DNA of 64,000 bases, taken from Moraxella sp. FZFQ2102 (lineage in GTDB: Bacteria > Pseudomonadota > Gammaproteobacteria > Pseudomonadales > Moraxellaceae). Numbering within the stretch: the first letter of the stretch is position 1; each line of letters begins with the position of its first letter. Below are positions 18,507-28,867 of this stretch, one piece after another. The stretch spans positions 1 to 64,000 of the forward strand of contig NZ_CP099960.1 in assembly GCF_024137865.1 (NCBI RefSeq). The letters run 5' to 3'. Both the position numbers and the translations under genes were made by a program. Under the pieces are notes generated by a model. That model searched no databases. It saw nothing but the letters and a program-made list of their open reading frames with translations, and was not told the origin of the DNA.

Positions 18507-18533
18507 TTTTTCTACATTTATCCTTATTAATGA

Positions 18534-19367
18534 TTAAACTTTTGCTACGATCATCGCCATGCGACCGGTGGCAGGCTTGGCGGCATGAGTTTGGGCGCGA
18601 TATGAGTATAAATTGGCATCTTGATAGCTGCAAGCGACACTGTCATTTATCACGCTGATGCCAAGATGTTCAAGCTCAAGGCGCGCCAGTTTTACAATAT
18701 CAATTTTTACTTTATCTTGACAATCTGATGCGATGATGATGGTATCAAACAGCGCATCAAAGTTTAAACCAACAAGCTTTTGATCGCTAATTTGCGTGCA
18801 GATCCGTACCGCAAGCGCATGATCAATCTCATAAGCAGCTTGAGAAATGCACGCGCCGATGATGGCTTTGGGATTTGTCATCGGATTTAGTTTGACAAAG
18901 CTTTTAGCAATAATGCCATTGACCAAACCCTGCCAACCTGCGTGAATACAGGCAATGCCATCATTGGCATCACCAAAAATCACCACTGGCACACAATCAG
19001 CCGTCATGATCGCAAGCGCCTGCCCCACTTGATGGCTGATCAGCGCATCGGCAGAATGTGCGCTAAGTGTGCTTGCTACATCATCCACATCAATGACGGT
19101 ATCGCCATGCACTTGATTGAGCCAATAGATATGATCAATCCTAGATTGTGTAGATTGATTTAACTGATCTAAGAGTGCAGCACGGCGCAATAATACAGCA
19201 GATGGCTTATCTTTAACATGAAGTCCTAAGTTAAATTCACCATACAGATCAGCTTGGTCAAATTTATCAAATTCACCTGCGTGCGTCTGCGCGATAAAGA
19301 TGCCATCATCTTGATAAAGCTGGGTCATCGGCACACTGATTGGCGGTATAGTTGTCATCTTCTTCAT
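18534..19367 (-). CDS. pgeF: Peptidoglycan editing factor / laccase-domain protein (YfiH family)
   Basis: Member of the YfiH/CNF1-like family. In E. coli the protein removes misincorporated L-Ser-containing UDP-MurNAc; other members oxidise polyphenols or act on purine nucleosides. The 277-residue protein has the metal-site motifs: NQVHGDTVIDVD (His), MTADCVPVVIFGD (Cys) and CIHAGWQGLVNGI (His). It is preceded by rluD on the same strand, 34 bp away, an arrangement conserved in gammaproteobacteria. The ATG at 19365-19367 is used; one at 19358 is an alternative. Confidence 0.9.
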   Translation of the reverse strand: MKKMTTIPPISVPMTQLYQDDGIFIAQTHAGEFDKFDQADLYGEFNLGLHVKDKPSAVLLRRAALLDQLNQSTQSRIDHIYWLNQVHGDTVIDVDDVASTLSAHSADALISHQVGQALAIMTADCVPVVIFGDANDGIACIHAGWQGLVNGIIAKSFVKLNPMTNPKAIIGACISQAAYEIDHALAVRICTQISDQKLVGLNFDALFDTIIIASDCQDKVKIDIVKLARLELEHLGISVINDSVACSYQDANLYSYRAQTHAAKPATGRMAMIVAKV

Positions 19368-19401
19368 TGTAATTATAAATTTATACTAACTAATAAAAAA
19401 A

Positions 19402-20466
19402 TCATTCTGCTTCAAAGGCATCCATCAGTGCTTGCATATCATCAGGCAGTGGCGCAAAAAATTTCATCAACTCACCTGTGACAGGATGCGTAAAGCCCAG
19501 CGTATGCGCGTGCAGGGCTTGGCGTGGGAAACTGGCAAGCTGTGCGCGCATATCCGCACTTAAACCTGCGCGCGGTGATGTGCCATAGACCTTATCACCG
19601 ACCAGCGGATGCCCCACGGACGATAGATGGACGCGGATTTGGTGGGTGCGTCCTGTTTCTAGCTGCACATCGCACAGGCTGTATCGCTCATGTAGCGCGG
19701 TTGCCTTGATGATGTGCGTAACGGCAGGTTTGCCTGTGTCTTTGATCGCCATCTTGGTGCGCTGTGTGCTGTGCCGACCGATCGGCGCATCGATGCGCGC
19801 ATGGCGCATGATCTCATGGGGTGCGCCCAGTACAATACATTGATAATGACGATAGACAGTTTTATCTTTAAGCTGATCTATCAAATCCAACTGCGCTGAT
19901 TTACTACGCGCTACGACCAATAGCCCTGTGGTATCCTTATCAATCCGATGCACTAATCCTGCGCGTGGCAGATGTGCCGACTCTGGATAATGATACAGCA
20001 GCGCATTGACAAGCGTACCTGTGCGATTACCTGCACCGGGATGCACAACCAAACCTGCAGGCTTATTAATCACCAAGACATCATCATCTTCATAGATGAC
20101 ATCCAGCGCGATATTCTCGGGCAAATCTTCAGAATGATTTTCAAGTACCGCTGATAAAACAAGCTGATCCCCTACCTTGACCGCGTGCTTAGGCTTGACA
20201 CTTTGTCCATTAACCAAAAGATCGCCTGACTCGATGAATTTTTGTAAATTGGCACGCGAAAACTCAGTAAATACGGTGCTTGCAAGCTTATCAAGGCGCA
20301 TCCCTGATTCATTGGCTGCGACGGTATGTGTCAGCACTTGAGCGGCTTTATCATGCTCAAGCTCAAGATGATCACCATCATCACTATCAATCAGCGACTC
20401 ATCAATGGCATCAGGCATCGCGGTTTCGTATTGTTCTACACTCATGTCAGATCTTGGATTGTTCAT
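19402..20466 (-). CDS. rluD: 23S rRNA pseudouridine synthase RluD
   Basis: Makes pseudouridines 1911, 1915 and 1917 in helix 69 of 23S rRNA. The 354-residue protein has an N-terminal S4 RNA-binding domain (MRLDKLASTVFTEFSRANLQKFI, residues 57-79) and the RluA-family catalytic motif LVHRIDKDTTGLLVVARS, whose second Asp is the nucleophile. The C-terminal segment TGRTHQIRVHLSSVGHPLVGD is also typical. An acidic N-terminal extension of about 45 residues precedes the S4 domain. It is upstream of pgeF and divergent from bamD, as in many gammaproteobacteria. Confidence 0.95.
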   Translation of the reverse strand: MNNPRSDMSVEQYETAMPDAIDESLIDSDDGDHLELEHDKAAQVLTHTVAANESGMRLDKLASTVFTEFSRANLQKFIESGDLLVNGQSVKPKHAVKVGDQLVLSAVLENHSEDLPENIALDVIYEDDDVLVINKPAGLVVHPGAGNRTGTLVNALLYHYPESAHLPRAGLVHRIDKDTTGLLVVARSKSAQLDLIDQLKDKTVYRHYQCIVLGAPHEIMRHARIDAPIGRHSTQRTKMAIKDTGKPAVTHIIKATALHERYSLCDVQLETGRTHQIRVHLSSVGHPLVGDKVYGTSPRAGLSADMRAQLASFPRQALHAHTLGFTHPVTGELMKFFAPLPDDMQALMDAFEAE

Positions 20467-20614
20467 TAAATAAAACCTAATACTTTAACATACTTTTAAC
20501 TATCGCGCCACTGTAACGCAATTATTAGCGCGCCTTCTTTTATTACGCAAGTTTTACATTTGGTTATAATTTGCTGTCTGTGGGCGTTTTGATAAGTTTT
20601 GGGCATCAGTTTCA

Positions 20615-20643
20615 TTGTTTTGGCTGATAAATCATGCTAAACT
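20615..20643 (+). promoter_or_regulatory. Putative bamD promoter
   Basis: TTGTTT at 20615-20620 and TAAACT at 20638-20643 are separated by exactly 17 bp. The bamD ATG follows 48 bp later with an AGGAAACC ribosome-binding site. Assigned by eye. Confidence 0.5.
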
Positions 20644-20690
20644 AGCGAAAATTTATTGCATAATGGCAATGCCAATTATATGAGGAAACC

Positions 20691-21776
20691 ATGAAAGCAA
20701 ACGCCTTAAAAATTGCGATGACTGCTGTACTGGCAGGCAGTGTATTGACTGGCTGTGCCAGCATGAGCGGTCTGTTCGGCACCAAGAAAAAAGACGATGT
20801 AATCACCACAGCTGACAAGACCGAACAGCAATATTATGACTACGCCCAAGAATCCATCGCCAAATCACACAATAATGAAGCGGTGATCGCGCTGAATAAT
20901 ATCCGCACTTTCTACCCGACGGGTCGCTTGGCAGAACAGGCATTGCTTGATTTAATCTATGTGCAGTATCAACAAGGCAACTATGAAGCCGTGACCCAAA
21001 GCACCGCCGAATACATTCGCCTGTACCCAACCAGTCGTAACATTGACTACGCATTATATGTGCAAGGCGTGACCAATATGAACGGTGCGCCAAAAGGCCC
21101 GCGCCTATATCGTGTCAATCAAGCCGAGCGCAACACTGCCTATCTGCGCCTAGCTTTCCAAGATTTTCAATCTTTGGTAAACAATTACCCGAACAGTACC
21201 TATGCAGCCGATGCCGCACAGCGTATGGTGGCGATTTATAATGCCTTGGCAGAAAATGAACTGGTCGCCGCGCGTTGGTACATCAAGCGTGATGCAATGG
21301 TCGCTGCTGCCAACCGCGCCAAGTGGGTGTTCCAATACTTCCCGCAGTCAGAATCTGTGCCTGAAGCGGTGGCGATCCTTGCCTATACCAATGAGCAGCT
21401 GGGCTTGACAGAGACCTCTAATGAGTACAAAACTCTGCTACAAATTAACTATCCACAATATCTGAGCAATGATGGCACGGTTCGCCTAAGCGGTACAGGC
21501 GCAAAAACCACTGCCCAAAAAGTACTATCAGCCATCAGCTTTGGTAAATTGGGTCGTGCAAGCGATGCCCCTGCCTTTGAAGGTCAGTATGCAGGTCAAA
21601 CGCGCACCCAGAGCATCCACCAAGCACAAGCCCTGCGCCTACCTGAGACCAATGAATCGAAAATCGAATCATCAAATAATTCATTGATTCCAGAAAATCA
21701 GCGCCGCTTGCCAAACCTAAGCCTAGGCTTGCCATCAGACACAGATACAGGCAATGTGAATAACATTCCGCACTGA
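20691..21776 (+). CDS. bamD: Outer membrane assembly lipoprotein BamD
   Basis: Essential lipoprotein of the BAM complex that inserts beta-barrel proteins into the outer membrane. The N-terminus is a lipoprotein signal with lipobox VLTGC (Cys22). Residues about 45-265 form TPR-like helical repeats (YYDYAQESIAKSHNNEAVIAL, YEAVTQSTAEYIRLYPTSR, YPNSTYAADAAQRMV, WVFQYFPQSESVPEAV). At 361 residues it is well over the E. coli protein (245). The last 95 residues are a low-complexity tail after the repeats. It is divergent from rluD and followed by a strong terminator. Confidence 0.95.
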   Translation: MKANALKIAMTAVLAGSVLTGCASMSGLFGTKKKDDVITTADKTEQQYYDYAQESIAKSHNNEAVIALNNIRTFYPTGRLAEQALLDLIYVQYQQGNYEAVTQSTAEYIRLYPTSRNIDYALYVQGVTNMNGAPKGPRLYRVNQAERNTAYLRLAFQDFQSLVNNYPNSTYAADAAQRMVAIYNALAENELVAARWYIKRDAMVAAANRAKWVFQYFPQSESVPEAVAILAYTNEQLGLTETSNEYKTLLQINYPQYLSNDGTVRLSGTGAKTTAQKVLSAISFGKLGRASDAPAFEGQYAGQTRTQSIHQAQALRLPETNESKIESSNNSLIPENQRRLPNLSLGLPSDTDTGNVNNIPH

Positions 21777-21797
21777 TCCTACTGATGTGATGCAGAT

Positions 21798-21827
21798 AAA
21801 ACGGCAACTGTTTGCCGTTTTATTTTT
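21798..21827 (+). terminator. Terminator of bamD
   Basis: AAAACGGCAA (21798-21807) pairs exactly with TTGCCGTTTT (21812-21821) around a 4-base loop, followed by ATTTTT, 21 bp after the stop. Confidence 0.9.
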
Positions 21828-21891
21828 GTCCGAATGATAATTTGTGCTACAATGCATTGATCTTATTCACCTAAAAACCAAGATAAAAAAG

Positions 21892-23907
21892 ATGCGCATT
21901 TCTGAATCCATCATCGAACAGCTGAACAGCCAAGCCGATCTGGTCGGCATGATTCGAAAGCACACGACGCTTAAGCCTGCTGGTCGTGAGTTCAAGGGCT
22001 GCTGTCCGTTTCATGGAGAGAAGACGCCGTCATTTTATGTCAATCCAGAAACCAATCTGTACTACTGTTTTGGCTGTCATGCCAAGGGTAATCCGATCAC
22101 TTTTTTAAAGGAATATGAACGCTTAAGCTTCATGGAAGCGGTCAAATATCTGTCTGAACAGACAGGCATCGAGCTGCCCAAAGACGACAATCACGCCAAA
22201 AAAACGCGCTATACCAAGAAAAAAACCGATTCATCGCCCCATCCATATGCACCAAATGGGGAAAATCCTGTGCCGATTGCACCACCTGCACCGCCACAGC
22301 CCATCGCTGGCAATATGCCGATTCAGGATAATGCTTGGCAAAATCCGCCACAGCCTGCACCTGCATATTTACCCCAAAACGCCCAAGAACCACAAGGCGA
22401 TTTGTACCAATTACTTGAAAATATTTGCCAGTATTATCAATTTATGCTTAATAATACCCCAAAGGCAAAACAGTATTTTCTGGATCGCGGCATTAGCGAA
22501 GAGAGCATCACAACTTTTCGCTTGGGCTATGCGCCTGAAGGCTGGCAGCATTTAGAATCGGTATTTTCTGAAGACATCGAAGGCTTAAAGATCTTAGGTC
22601 TGGTGCGTCAATCACAAAAAGGTCGCGATTTTGATTTATTGCGCAATCGCGTGATTTTTCCGATTAAAGATAAGCAAGGTCGCGTGGTTGGGTTCGCCGG
22701 GCGTAGTCTTGGTGATGAGACGCCTAAATACATCAACTCAAGCGAATCGCCAATTTTCCAAAAGCAGCACATTCTATATGGTATGTATGAAGCGCGCCAA
22801 CAAAAAGCGAGCGAATATCTGATGGTCGAAGGCTATATGGATGTGATCGCGCTGTATCAAGCAGGGATTTTTGGTGCGGTCGCACCAATGGGTACGGCAG
22901 CGAACGAGACACAAATCGCCACTTTGCTGCGCTATCATGACAGTCTAACTTTGTGCTTTGATGGTGATGGTGCAGGTCAAAAGGCAGCATGGCGCACGAT
23001 GGAAGTGGCTGCACCTGTACTCACCGATGGCAAGACGCTGAAATTCTTATTATTGCCTGATCAGCACGACCCCGACAGCTTTTTGCGTAAGCATGGCGCG
23101 GCTGCCATGCAAGATGAACTGAAAAAATCCTTAAGCTTATCTGAGTATATTTTTCAAGCATTAAGCGCGCGATTTGACCTTGATAAACCTGAACAAAAAG
23201 CCGCTGCAATGGCGCAATTGCGTAGTTTTTGTGAATTATTCCCCAAAGGCTCAAGCCTAAGATGGTGGCTTAATAGCGATATTTACCAAAAAATCAAAGC
23301 TGTCGGACGCAGCACCACATCACGGTTTAACAAGGTTGATCGCGCTAATTACACCATCAATAGCCAAGACCCTACCTTGCAGCTAAGCCTATGCTTATTA
23401 TCGCAGCCACAAATCTTGGCGGATGACCCACTGGATCGACTGATCCATGCTGCACAGCTGCATAAGGTGCACGAGCAGTTTGCCGGTCATCTTGCGCGGC
23501 AGGATTTGACATCGCCACCGTTACCGACTTGGGCATCGCTAAACGCCCCCTTGCTCAGTCAGATTATTGAGATTGCTAAATCAATGATTCAGAGCAAATT
23601 ACAATTCGACACCGAGCAGGCAGCACATTTTATCATCGCTGCCCTACCGATAGAATTACAAGATTTGCTTAAAAAACACTGGGTGGAATTTGCCAAAGCA
23701 ACCAAACGCCACAATATGCAGAATCTATCGCCTTTATTCAATGAGATCTTGGGCAATGTCATCATCAAGCATCTAGAGCAGCAGATGGGTAGCTGCCAAA
23801 ATCTGGTGCTGTCCGAGATTCACAAACGCCGATTGCAGCAGCTGAAACACTGGAATGCACAAACCAATCGCTCGGCACTGGCGGAGATTTTTGATAAGTC
23901 ATTGTGA
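21892..23907 (+). CDS. dnaG: DNA primase
   Basis: Synthesises RNA primers at the replication fork. The start at 21892 (MRISESIIEQLNSQADLV) is chosen because the upstream ATG at 21844 lies only a few bases past a TACAAT -10-like element and adds no family residues. Domains in order: CHC2 zinc-binding (CCPFH ... YYCFGCHAKGNPITF, residues about 35-75), a Pro/Gln-rich linker (about 130-180), the TOPRIM catalytic core (LMVEGYMDVIALYQAG, LCFDGDGAGQKAAWRTME), and the C-terminal DnaB-interacting region. It has 671 residues (E. coli 581); the excess is mostly the linker after the zinc domain. The usual rpsU and rpoD partners are not adjacent. Confidence 0.95.
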   Translation: MRISESIIEQLNSQADLVGMIRKHTTLKPAGREFKGCCPFHGEKTPSFYVNPETNLYYCFGCHAKGNPITFLKEYERLSFMEAVKYLSEQTGIELPKDDNHAKKTRYTKKKTDSSPHPYAPNGENPVPIAPPAPPQPIAGNMPIQDNAWQNPPQPAPAYLPQNAQEPQGDLYQLLENICQYYQFMLNNTPKAKQYFLDRGISEESITTFRLGYAPEGWQHLESVFSEDIEGLKILGLVRQSQKGRDFDLLRNRVIFPIKDKQGRVVGFAGRSLGDETPKYINSSESPIFQKQHILYGMYEARQQKASEYLMVEGYMDVIALYQAGIFGAVAPMGTAANETQIATLLRYHDSLTLCFDGDGAGQKAAWRTMEVAAPVLTDGKTLKFLLLPDQHDPDSFLRKHGAAAMQDELKKSLSLSEYIFQALSARFDLDKPEQKAAAMAQLRSFCELFPKGSSLRWWLNSDIYQKIKAVGRSTTSRFNKVDRANYTINSQDPTLQLSLCLLSQPQILADDPLDRLIHAAQLHKVHEQFAGHLARQDLTSPPLPTWASLNAPLLSQIIEIAKSMIQSKLQFDTEQAAHFIIAALPIELQDLLKKHWVEFAKATKRHNMQNLSPLFNEILGNVIIKHLEQQMGSCQNLVLSEIHKRRLQQLKHWNAQTNRSALAEIFDKSL

Positions 23908-23940
23908 TGGCGTTGCCATATCTGCCATTTAAGATGATTA

Positions 23941-24159
23941 TTAAATGCAAATCACCACAGAGCCTTGCTTTTGTGCTACTTGTCCCAATGATTCACAATG
24001 ATTGATTTGTCGTGCTTGATGTGCATAAAATCCCGCCACAAAGCTTACAGCGCATAAAATCAGCACAAGCAGCTTTGTACCCATGCCTTGTAAGATTACA
24101 GGTTTGTTAGGCTGTGCTGAAGGTTCGTTTGGTGCAGGCTTATTTTGTGAAGTTGTCAT
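23941..24159 (-). CDS. Small single-pass membrane protein of unknown function
   Basis: From the ATG at 24157-24159 this gives 72 residues: a Pro/Asn/Gln-rich N-terminus of about 25 residues, one hydrophobic helix (TKLLVLILCAVSFVAGFYA), then a short tail with two cysteines (HCESLGQ, VVICI). It lies between dnaG and gyrA, 38 bp beyond the gyrA terminator. I do not recognise a family. An extended in-frame reading to 24231 would run into the terminator, so the shorter start is preferred. Confidence 0.5.
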   Translation of the reverse strand: MTTSQNKPAPNEPSAQPNKPVILQGMGTKLLVLILCAVSFVAGFYAHQARQINHCESLGQVAQKQGSVVICI

Positions 24160-24196
24160 AAACAATTTTACTCTTAAATGATTTATCAAAGCTAAT

Positions 24197-24226
24197 AAAA
24201 AAGCCAGTATCAAATCTGGCTTTTTT
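24197..24226 (-). terminator. Terminator of gyrA
   Basis: AAAAAAGCCAG (24197-24207) pairs exactly with CTGGCTTTTTT (24216-24226) around an 8-base loop, 24 bp beyond the gyrA stop on the minus strand. Confidence 0.9.
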
Positions 24227-24249
24227 AGCATTTGGTCAAATGAGACGGA

Positions 24250-26928
24250 TTATACATTCTCATCATCGACAGTCACTATGGTAACTTCGATATCATCAAT
24301 ATCATCCGCTTCTTCATGCTCAACGCACGCCATACCAACCAAGGCCTCTTCATCGGCGATGCGAATCAGCTTAACACCTTGCGCATTACGCCCTGCGGTA
24401 GCGATTTGGGCAACTGGAGTACGCACCAATGTGCCTTTGTCCGAGATTAAAATCACATCCTCATCACCAGTCACGGCAATTGCCTTGACCAACTGACCAT
24501 TACGCTCAGAAGTCTTAATGGCGATAACGCCCTTACCGCCACGGCCTTTGGTTGGGTAATCGTCAATCGGGGTGCGTTTGCCAAAGCCATTTTCGCACGC
24601 ACACAGGATCTCACCAGTGGTCGGTGCAACAACAAGCGACACCACACGGCTAACAGCAAAGCCATCGGTATCATCACTGTCGTCTTCGACAATCTCCTCA
24701 TCATCACTCAGTGCCAATAGATTGACACGCATACCACGCACACCCTTGGCGACACGGCTCATCGCACGGATGCTGTCTTCTTTAAAGCGAATTGCCTTAC
24801 CTTCATTGCTAAATAGCATGATTTCTTGGTTGCCATCGGTGATTGCGACGCCAATCAGCGTATCACCTTCTGCCAAATCAATCGCTCTTAGACCATTAGC
24901 ACGCAAATTGGCAAATTGTGACAAGGCGACACGCTTAACCGTACCTGATGCGGTGGCAAAGAATACAAAGCTGTTTTCGTCCTTAAGATCTGTGACAGGC
25001 AAGATGGCAGTCACTGATTCATCCGATTCTAGATTGATCAGGTTGACGAGTGGGCGACCTTTTGAACCGCGGCTGGCGATCGGAATCTCAAAGCCACGCA
25101 AGCCAAACACGCGACCAGTATTGGTAAAGCACATGATATGCGCGTGCGTACTGGTGACAAGCATATGCTCAATCACATCATCTTCTTTCATAGCGGTGGC
25201 TGAACGGCCTTTACCGCCACGCTTTTGGGCTTGATAATCACTGATTGGCTGCGTCTTGGCATAGCCTGTGTGCGATACGGTCAAGACAACGGTTTGTTCT
25301 GGAATCAGATCTTCACGGTTGAAGTCATGTCGCGCATCGACGATATCTGTGCGACGCTCGTCACCAAATTCATCACGAATCTCAATCAGCTCACTACGCA
25401 CGACACCCATCAGTACATCAAAGTCATTCAAAATCAGCTCAAGACGAGCAATCTCGGCCAAGATTTCTTGATATTCACCCGTCAGCTTATCCTGCTCTAG
25501 ACCTGTCAAGCGATGTAGCTGCATATCCAAGATGGCATTGACCTGCTCAGGCGATAGACGATAGCGTGTGTTATTGTCAATCAAGCCATAAGGCGCATTC
25601 AGATCCTCACCCTCGATATACTCAGGGCGAATCGAGCTGGCACCAGCTGCCTCAAGCATCGCCACCACGCCACCTGACTGCCAAGTACGCTCAAGTAATC
25701 TTTCGCGCGCTTCAGCTCTATTTGATGACTGCTTGATGGTCTCAATGACTTCATCAATATTGGCAAGCGCAATGGTCAGACCTTCGAGCAAATGCCCACG
25801 AGCCAAGGCTTTGTTCAATTCAAAAATGGTGCGACGTGTCACGACTTCTTGGCGATGACGGATGAATGCCGCCACCAAATCACGCAAAGTCATCAGCTTA
25901 GGCTGACCATTATCCAGTGCCACCATATTGATGCTAAAGCTTGACTCTAGCGGTGTCTGGGTGAATAGATTGTTGACCATGACTTCCGAATTTTCGCCAC
26001 GACGTAAATCAATCACGACTCGCACACCTTCTTTGTCCGATTCGTCACGAATCTCGCTAATGCCTTCGATTTTTTTGGCATTGACCAAGTCAGCGATGTG
26101 CTTAATCAGATTTGCCTTATTGACCTGATAAGGAATCTCAGTAAAGACAATGCGTTCACGGTCTTTGTTTGCACCGCTATCGCTCATCGGCTCAATGTGA
26201 TAGCGACCACGGATGTGCAGACGACCCTTGCCCGTGCGATACGCATCAATGATGCCGCTACGACCATAGATGATACCACCCGTCGGGAAATCTGGGCCTG
26301 AAATATGGGTAATCAGCTCATCTGTCGAGATATTTGGATTGTCAGCATAAGCAAGGCAGGCGTTTAGCACTTCGGTGAGATTGTGCGGTGCCATATTGGT
26401 CGCCATACCCACGGCGATACCTGCTGCACCGTTGACCAGTAGATTTGGGATACGAGCAGGCAGAACGCTTGGCATCTTCATAGAGCCGTCGTAGTTATCT
26501 TCCCAATCGACGGTATCTTTGTCCAGATCAGCAAGCATACGATGCGTCAGCTTCTGCATCTTCATCTCGGTATAACGCATCGCCGCTGGTGGATCTCCAT
26601 CCATCGAGCCGAAGTTACCCTGACCATTGACCAACATATAACGCAGGCTAAAATCCTGCGCCATACGCACGATGGCATCATACACTGCTATGTCGCCGTG
26701 CGGATGGTATTTACCGATGACATCACCGACCACACGGGCTGATTTTAGGTATTTTTTGTTATAATCGTTGCCCAATTCGTGCATGGCGTACAAGATACGG
26801 CGGTGCACAGGCTTGAGTCCGTCACGCACATCTGGCAATGCACGAGAGACAATGACGCTCATGGCGTAGTCTAAATATGACCGCTTTAACTCATCGACAA
26901 TACCAATCGGACTGACTGAATCACTCAT
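24250..26928 (-). CDS. gyrA: DNA gyrase subunit A (isoleucine at residue 80 in the quinolone-resistance region)
   Basis: Breakage-reunion subunit of gyrase, which introduces negative supercoils. The 892-residue protein has the catalytic Tyr in [10 protein letters not shown] (about residue 119), the GyrA-box QKRGGKG and a six-blade C-terminal DNA-wrapping domain with an acidic tail ([18 protein letters not shown]). The quinolone-resistance-determining region reads [12 protein letters not shown]: residue 80, equivalent to E. coli Ser83, is Ile (codon ATA at 26689-26691, minus strand). The E. coli Asp87 equivalent is unchanged. In Moraxella catarrhalis wild type has Thr here, and Thr80Ile is a reported fluoroquinolone-resistance change. 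Confidence 0.97.
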   Translation of the reverse strand: MSDSVSPIGIVDELKRSYLDYAMSVIVSRALPDVRDGLKPVHRRILYAMHELGNDYNKKYLKSARVVGDVIGKYHPHGDIAVYDAIVRMAQDFSLRYMLVNGQGNFGSMDGDPPAAMRYTEMKMQKLTHRMLADLDKDTVDWEDNYDGSMKMPSVLPARIPNLLVNGAAGIAVGMATNMAPHNLTEVLNACLAYADNPNISTDELITHISGPDFPTGGIIYGRSGIIDAYRTGKGRLHIRGRYHIEPMSDSGANKDRERIVFTEIPYQVNKANLIKHIADLVNAKKIEGISEIRDESDKEGVRVVIDLRRGENSEVMVNNLFTQTPLESSFSINMVALDNGQPKLMTLRDLVAAFIRHRQEVVTRRTIFELNKALARGHLLEGLTIALANIDEVIETIKQSSNRAEARERLLERTWQSGGVVAMLEAAGASSIRPEYIEGEDLNAPYGLIDNNTRYRLSPEQVNAILDMQLHRLTGLEQDKLTGEYQEILAEIARLELILNDFDVLMGVVRSELIEIRDEFGDERRTDIVDARHDFNREDLIPEQTVVLTVSHTGYAKTQPISDYQAQKRGGKGRSATAMKEDDVIEHMLVTSTHAHIMCFTNTGRVFGLRGFEIPIASRGSKGRPLVNLINLESDESVTAILPVTDLKDENSFVFFATASGTVKRVALSQFANLRANGLRAIDLAEGDTLIGVAITDGNQEIMLFSNEGKAIRFKEDSIRAMSRVAKGVRGMRVNLLALSDDEEIVEDDSDDTDGFAVSRVVSLVVAPTTGEILCACENGFGKRTPIDDYPTKGRGGKGVIAIKTSERNGQLVKAIAVTGDEDVILISDKGTLVRTPVAQIATAGRNAQGVKLIRIADEEALVGMACVEHEEADDIDDIEVTIVTVDDENV

Positions 26929-26977
26929 AAAAATCCTTTGAAAATCACTGGGAAAGTACCCGAAAATTTAACGAGTT

Positions 26978-26983
26978 ATTATA
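26978..26983 (-). promoter_or_regulatory. -10 element upstream of gyrA
   Basis: TATAAT on the minus strand at 26978-26983, about 50 bp before the gyrA ATG. The -35 is not clear. Confidence 0.45.
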
Positions 26984-27098
26984 GCATAAATTGGCAAAAA
27001 ATTGTGAATTTTGTTGCAATTATCGATATTGGTTTTGATAGAAATTTTACCCAATGAATACCAAGGCATTCTAGCCATCAAAGACTAAACCGACCAAT

Positions 27099-27130
27099 AA
27101 AAAAGCACAGACTGTAATCTGTGCTTTTTT
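27099..27130 (-). terminator. Terminator of leuA
   Basis: AAAAAAGCACAGA (27099-27111) and TCTGTGCTTTTTT (27118-27130) form a perfect 13-bp stem with a 6-base loop, 18 bp beyond the leuA stop. Confidence 0.9.
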
Positions 27131-27148
27131 GGGTATGAAAATGGTCAA

Positions 27149-28867
27149 TTACCAAGCCTGTGCCAATGCTGACAACGCGCCTTTTAGCATCGCTGAGACA
27201 GTGCTGTTACAGGTGCCGATGCCTGAGTAGATTTGACCATCGACAGACAGCTGAATGTAAGCGGCGGCAGCATTGTGCGTTTGGTTGTCCTTGCCGTCAT
27301 CGCTGTCGCTTTGTGCTGTTTGGCTGATGGCGTGTTCGGCATAGTTGGTGACATGGATTTGCTTGCCAGTTGCTTTGACAAGTCCATCGATGAACGCTGA
27401 CAATGCACCGTTGCCTTGACCGATGACTTCAAACACTTCGGTCGGTGCTGCCACTTGACCTTGGAATGTCACTTCACCGCCTTTGTTGTTGATGGTGTAG
27501 TCGCTCAATCGGAAAGTATCTTGAGATAGATAAGTTTGGGTGAAGATTTCCAAAAGCTCTTCAGTTTTTAGCTCACGCGCCAAGCTTTCGGCTTGGGATT
27601 GCACCACGCGCGCAAAGTCAATCTGCGTCCAGCGTGGCAAATTAAAGCCATAATGACGCTGTAGAATATACGCTGCACCGCCCTTGCCTGACTGGCTATT
27701 GATACGCACTACATCTTGGTAGCCACGGCCGATGTGTAGCGGGTCGATTGGCAAATATGCCACATCCCAGTGATTATCCGTCTCTTTGTGCGATTCGTTA
27801 TAATCCAGTGATTTTTTGATGGCATCTTGGTGTGAGCCACTAAATGCAGTGAACACAAGCTCGCCAACATACGGATGGCGTGGATGTACTGGTAGGTTGT
27901 TGCACTCAGTGACGATTTGCACCATTTCACTGACTTGGCTAAAATCAAGCTCAGGATCGACACCTTGGGTATATAGGTTCATTGCCATCACTAGGATGTC
28001 CATATTGCCTGTGCGTTCGCCATTGCCCAATAGCGTGCCTTCGATACGATCAGCACCTGCCATCAAGCCAAGCTCGGACGCTGCCACCGCACAACCACGG
28101 TCATTGTGCGTATGTAGGCTGATGATGACGTGCTCTCGTTGCTTGAGATGACGGCAGAAATATTCCACTTGGTCGGCATAGATGTTTGGTGTGCTGGCTT
28201 CGACAGTGGCAGGTAGATTTAGGATGACCGCTTGACCGTTTTGTGGTTGCCACACTTCACAGACAGCATCACACACTTCGACCGCATAGTCGGTCTCGGT
28301 TTGGCTGAAGCTCTCTGGGCTGTATTGGAACACCCATTCGGTATCTGGATAATTTTTTGCCTTGTCGCGAAGCATCGTCGCCCCTGCGATAGCGATTTGT
28401 TTGATTTCTTCTTTGTCCATCTTATAGACTTTGTCTCGTTGGACTTTTGAAGTTGAGTTATACACATGGACGATGGCACGGCGAGCACCTTGAAGTGCTT
28501 CAAAAGTACGCTCAATCAAATGCTCACGCGCCTGCACCAATACCTGCAAAGTCACATCTTCAGGCACATGACCTTCTTCGATCAAGCGACGGGTAAAATC
28601 AAATTCGACTTGTGCCGCAGAAGGAAAACCAATCTCAATTTCTTTAAAACCGATGTCCACAAGCAATTTAAAGAATTTTAATTTTTGCTCAATATTCATC
28701 GGGTCGATCAAGGCTTGGTTGCCATCACGCAAATCAACACTTGCCCAAATCGGTGCTTTGGTAATGGTCTTATCCGGCCAAGTGCGATCAGTCAGCTTGG
28801 GCGCAAATTCAAAAGGACGATATTTGGTAAAATCAAACGCAGGATTTTTTGGGGTAATATGTGGCAT
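27149..28867 (-). CDS. leuA: 2-isopropylmalate synthase
   Basis: Condenses acetyl-CoA with 2-ketoisovalerate, the first committed step of leucine synthesis. The 572-residue protein is the longer LeuA type. Its TIM-barrel has the metal and substrate motifs APIWASVDLRDGNQALIDPM (residues about 40-59), IISLHTHNDRGCAVAASELG and GNGERTGNMDIL. The C-terminal regulatory domain (about residues 430-572) binds leucine for feedback inhibition. It is monocistronic and divergent from an Lrp-family regulator that may control it. The other leu genes are not in the window. Confidence 0.95.
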   Translation of the reverse strand: MPHITPKNPAFDFTKYRPFEFAPKLTDRTWPDKTITKAPIWASVDLRDGNQALIDPMNIEQKLKFFKLLVDIGFKEIEIGFPSAAQVEFDFTRRLIEEGHVPEDVTLQVLVQAREHLIERTFEALQGARRAIVHVYNSTSKVQRDKVYKMDKEEIKQIAIAGATMLRDKAKNYPDTEWVFQYSPESFSQTETDYAVEVCDAVCEVWQPQNGQAVILNLPATVEASTPNIYADQVEYFCRHLKQREHVIISLHTHNDRGCAVAASELGLMAGADRIEGTLLGNGERTGNMDILVMAMNLYTQGVDPELDFSQVSEMVQIVTECNNLPVHPRHPYVGELVFTAFSGSHQDAIKKSLDYNESHKETDNHWDVAYLPIDPLHIGRGYQDVVRINSQSGKGGAAYILQRHYGFNLPRWTQIDFARVVQSQAESLARELKTEELLEIFTQTYLSQDTFRLSDYTINNKGGEVTFQGQVAAPTEVFEVIGQGNGALSAFIDGLVKATGKQIHVTNYAEHAISQTAQSDSDDGKDNQTHNAAAAYIQLSVDGQIYSGIGTCNSTVSAMLKGALSALAQAW

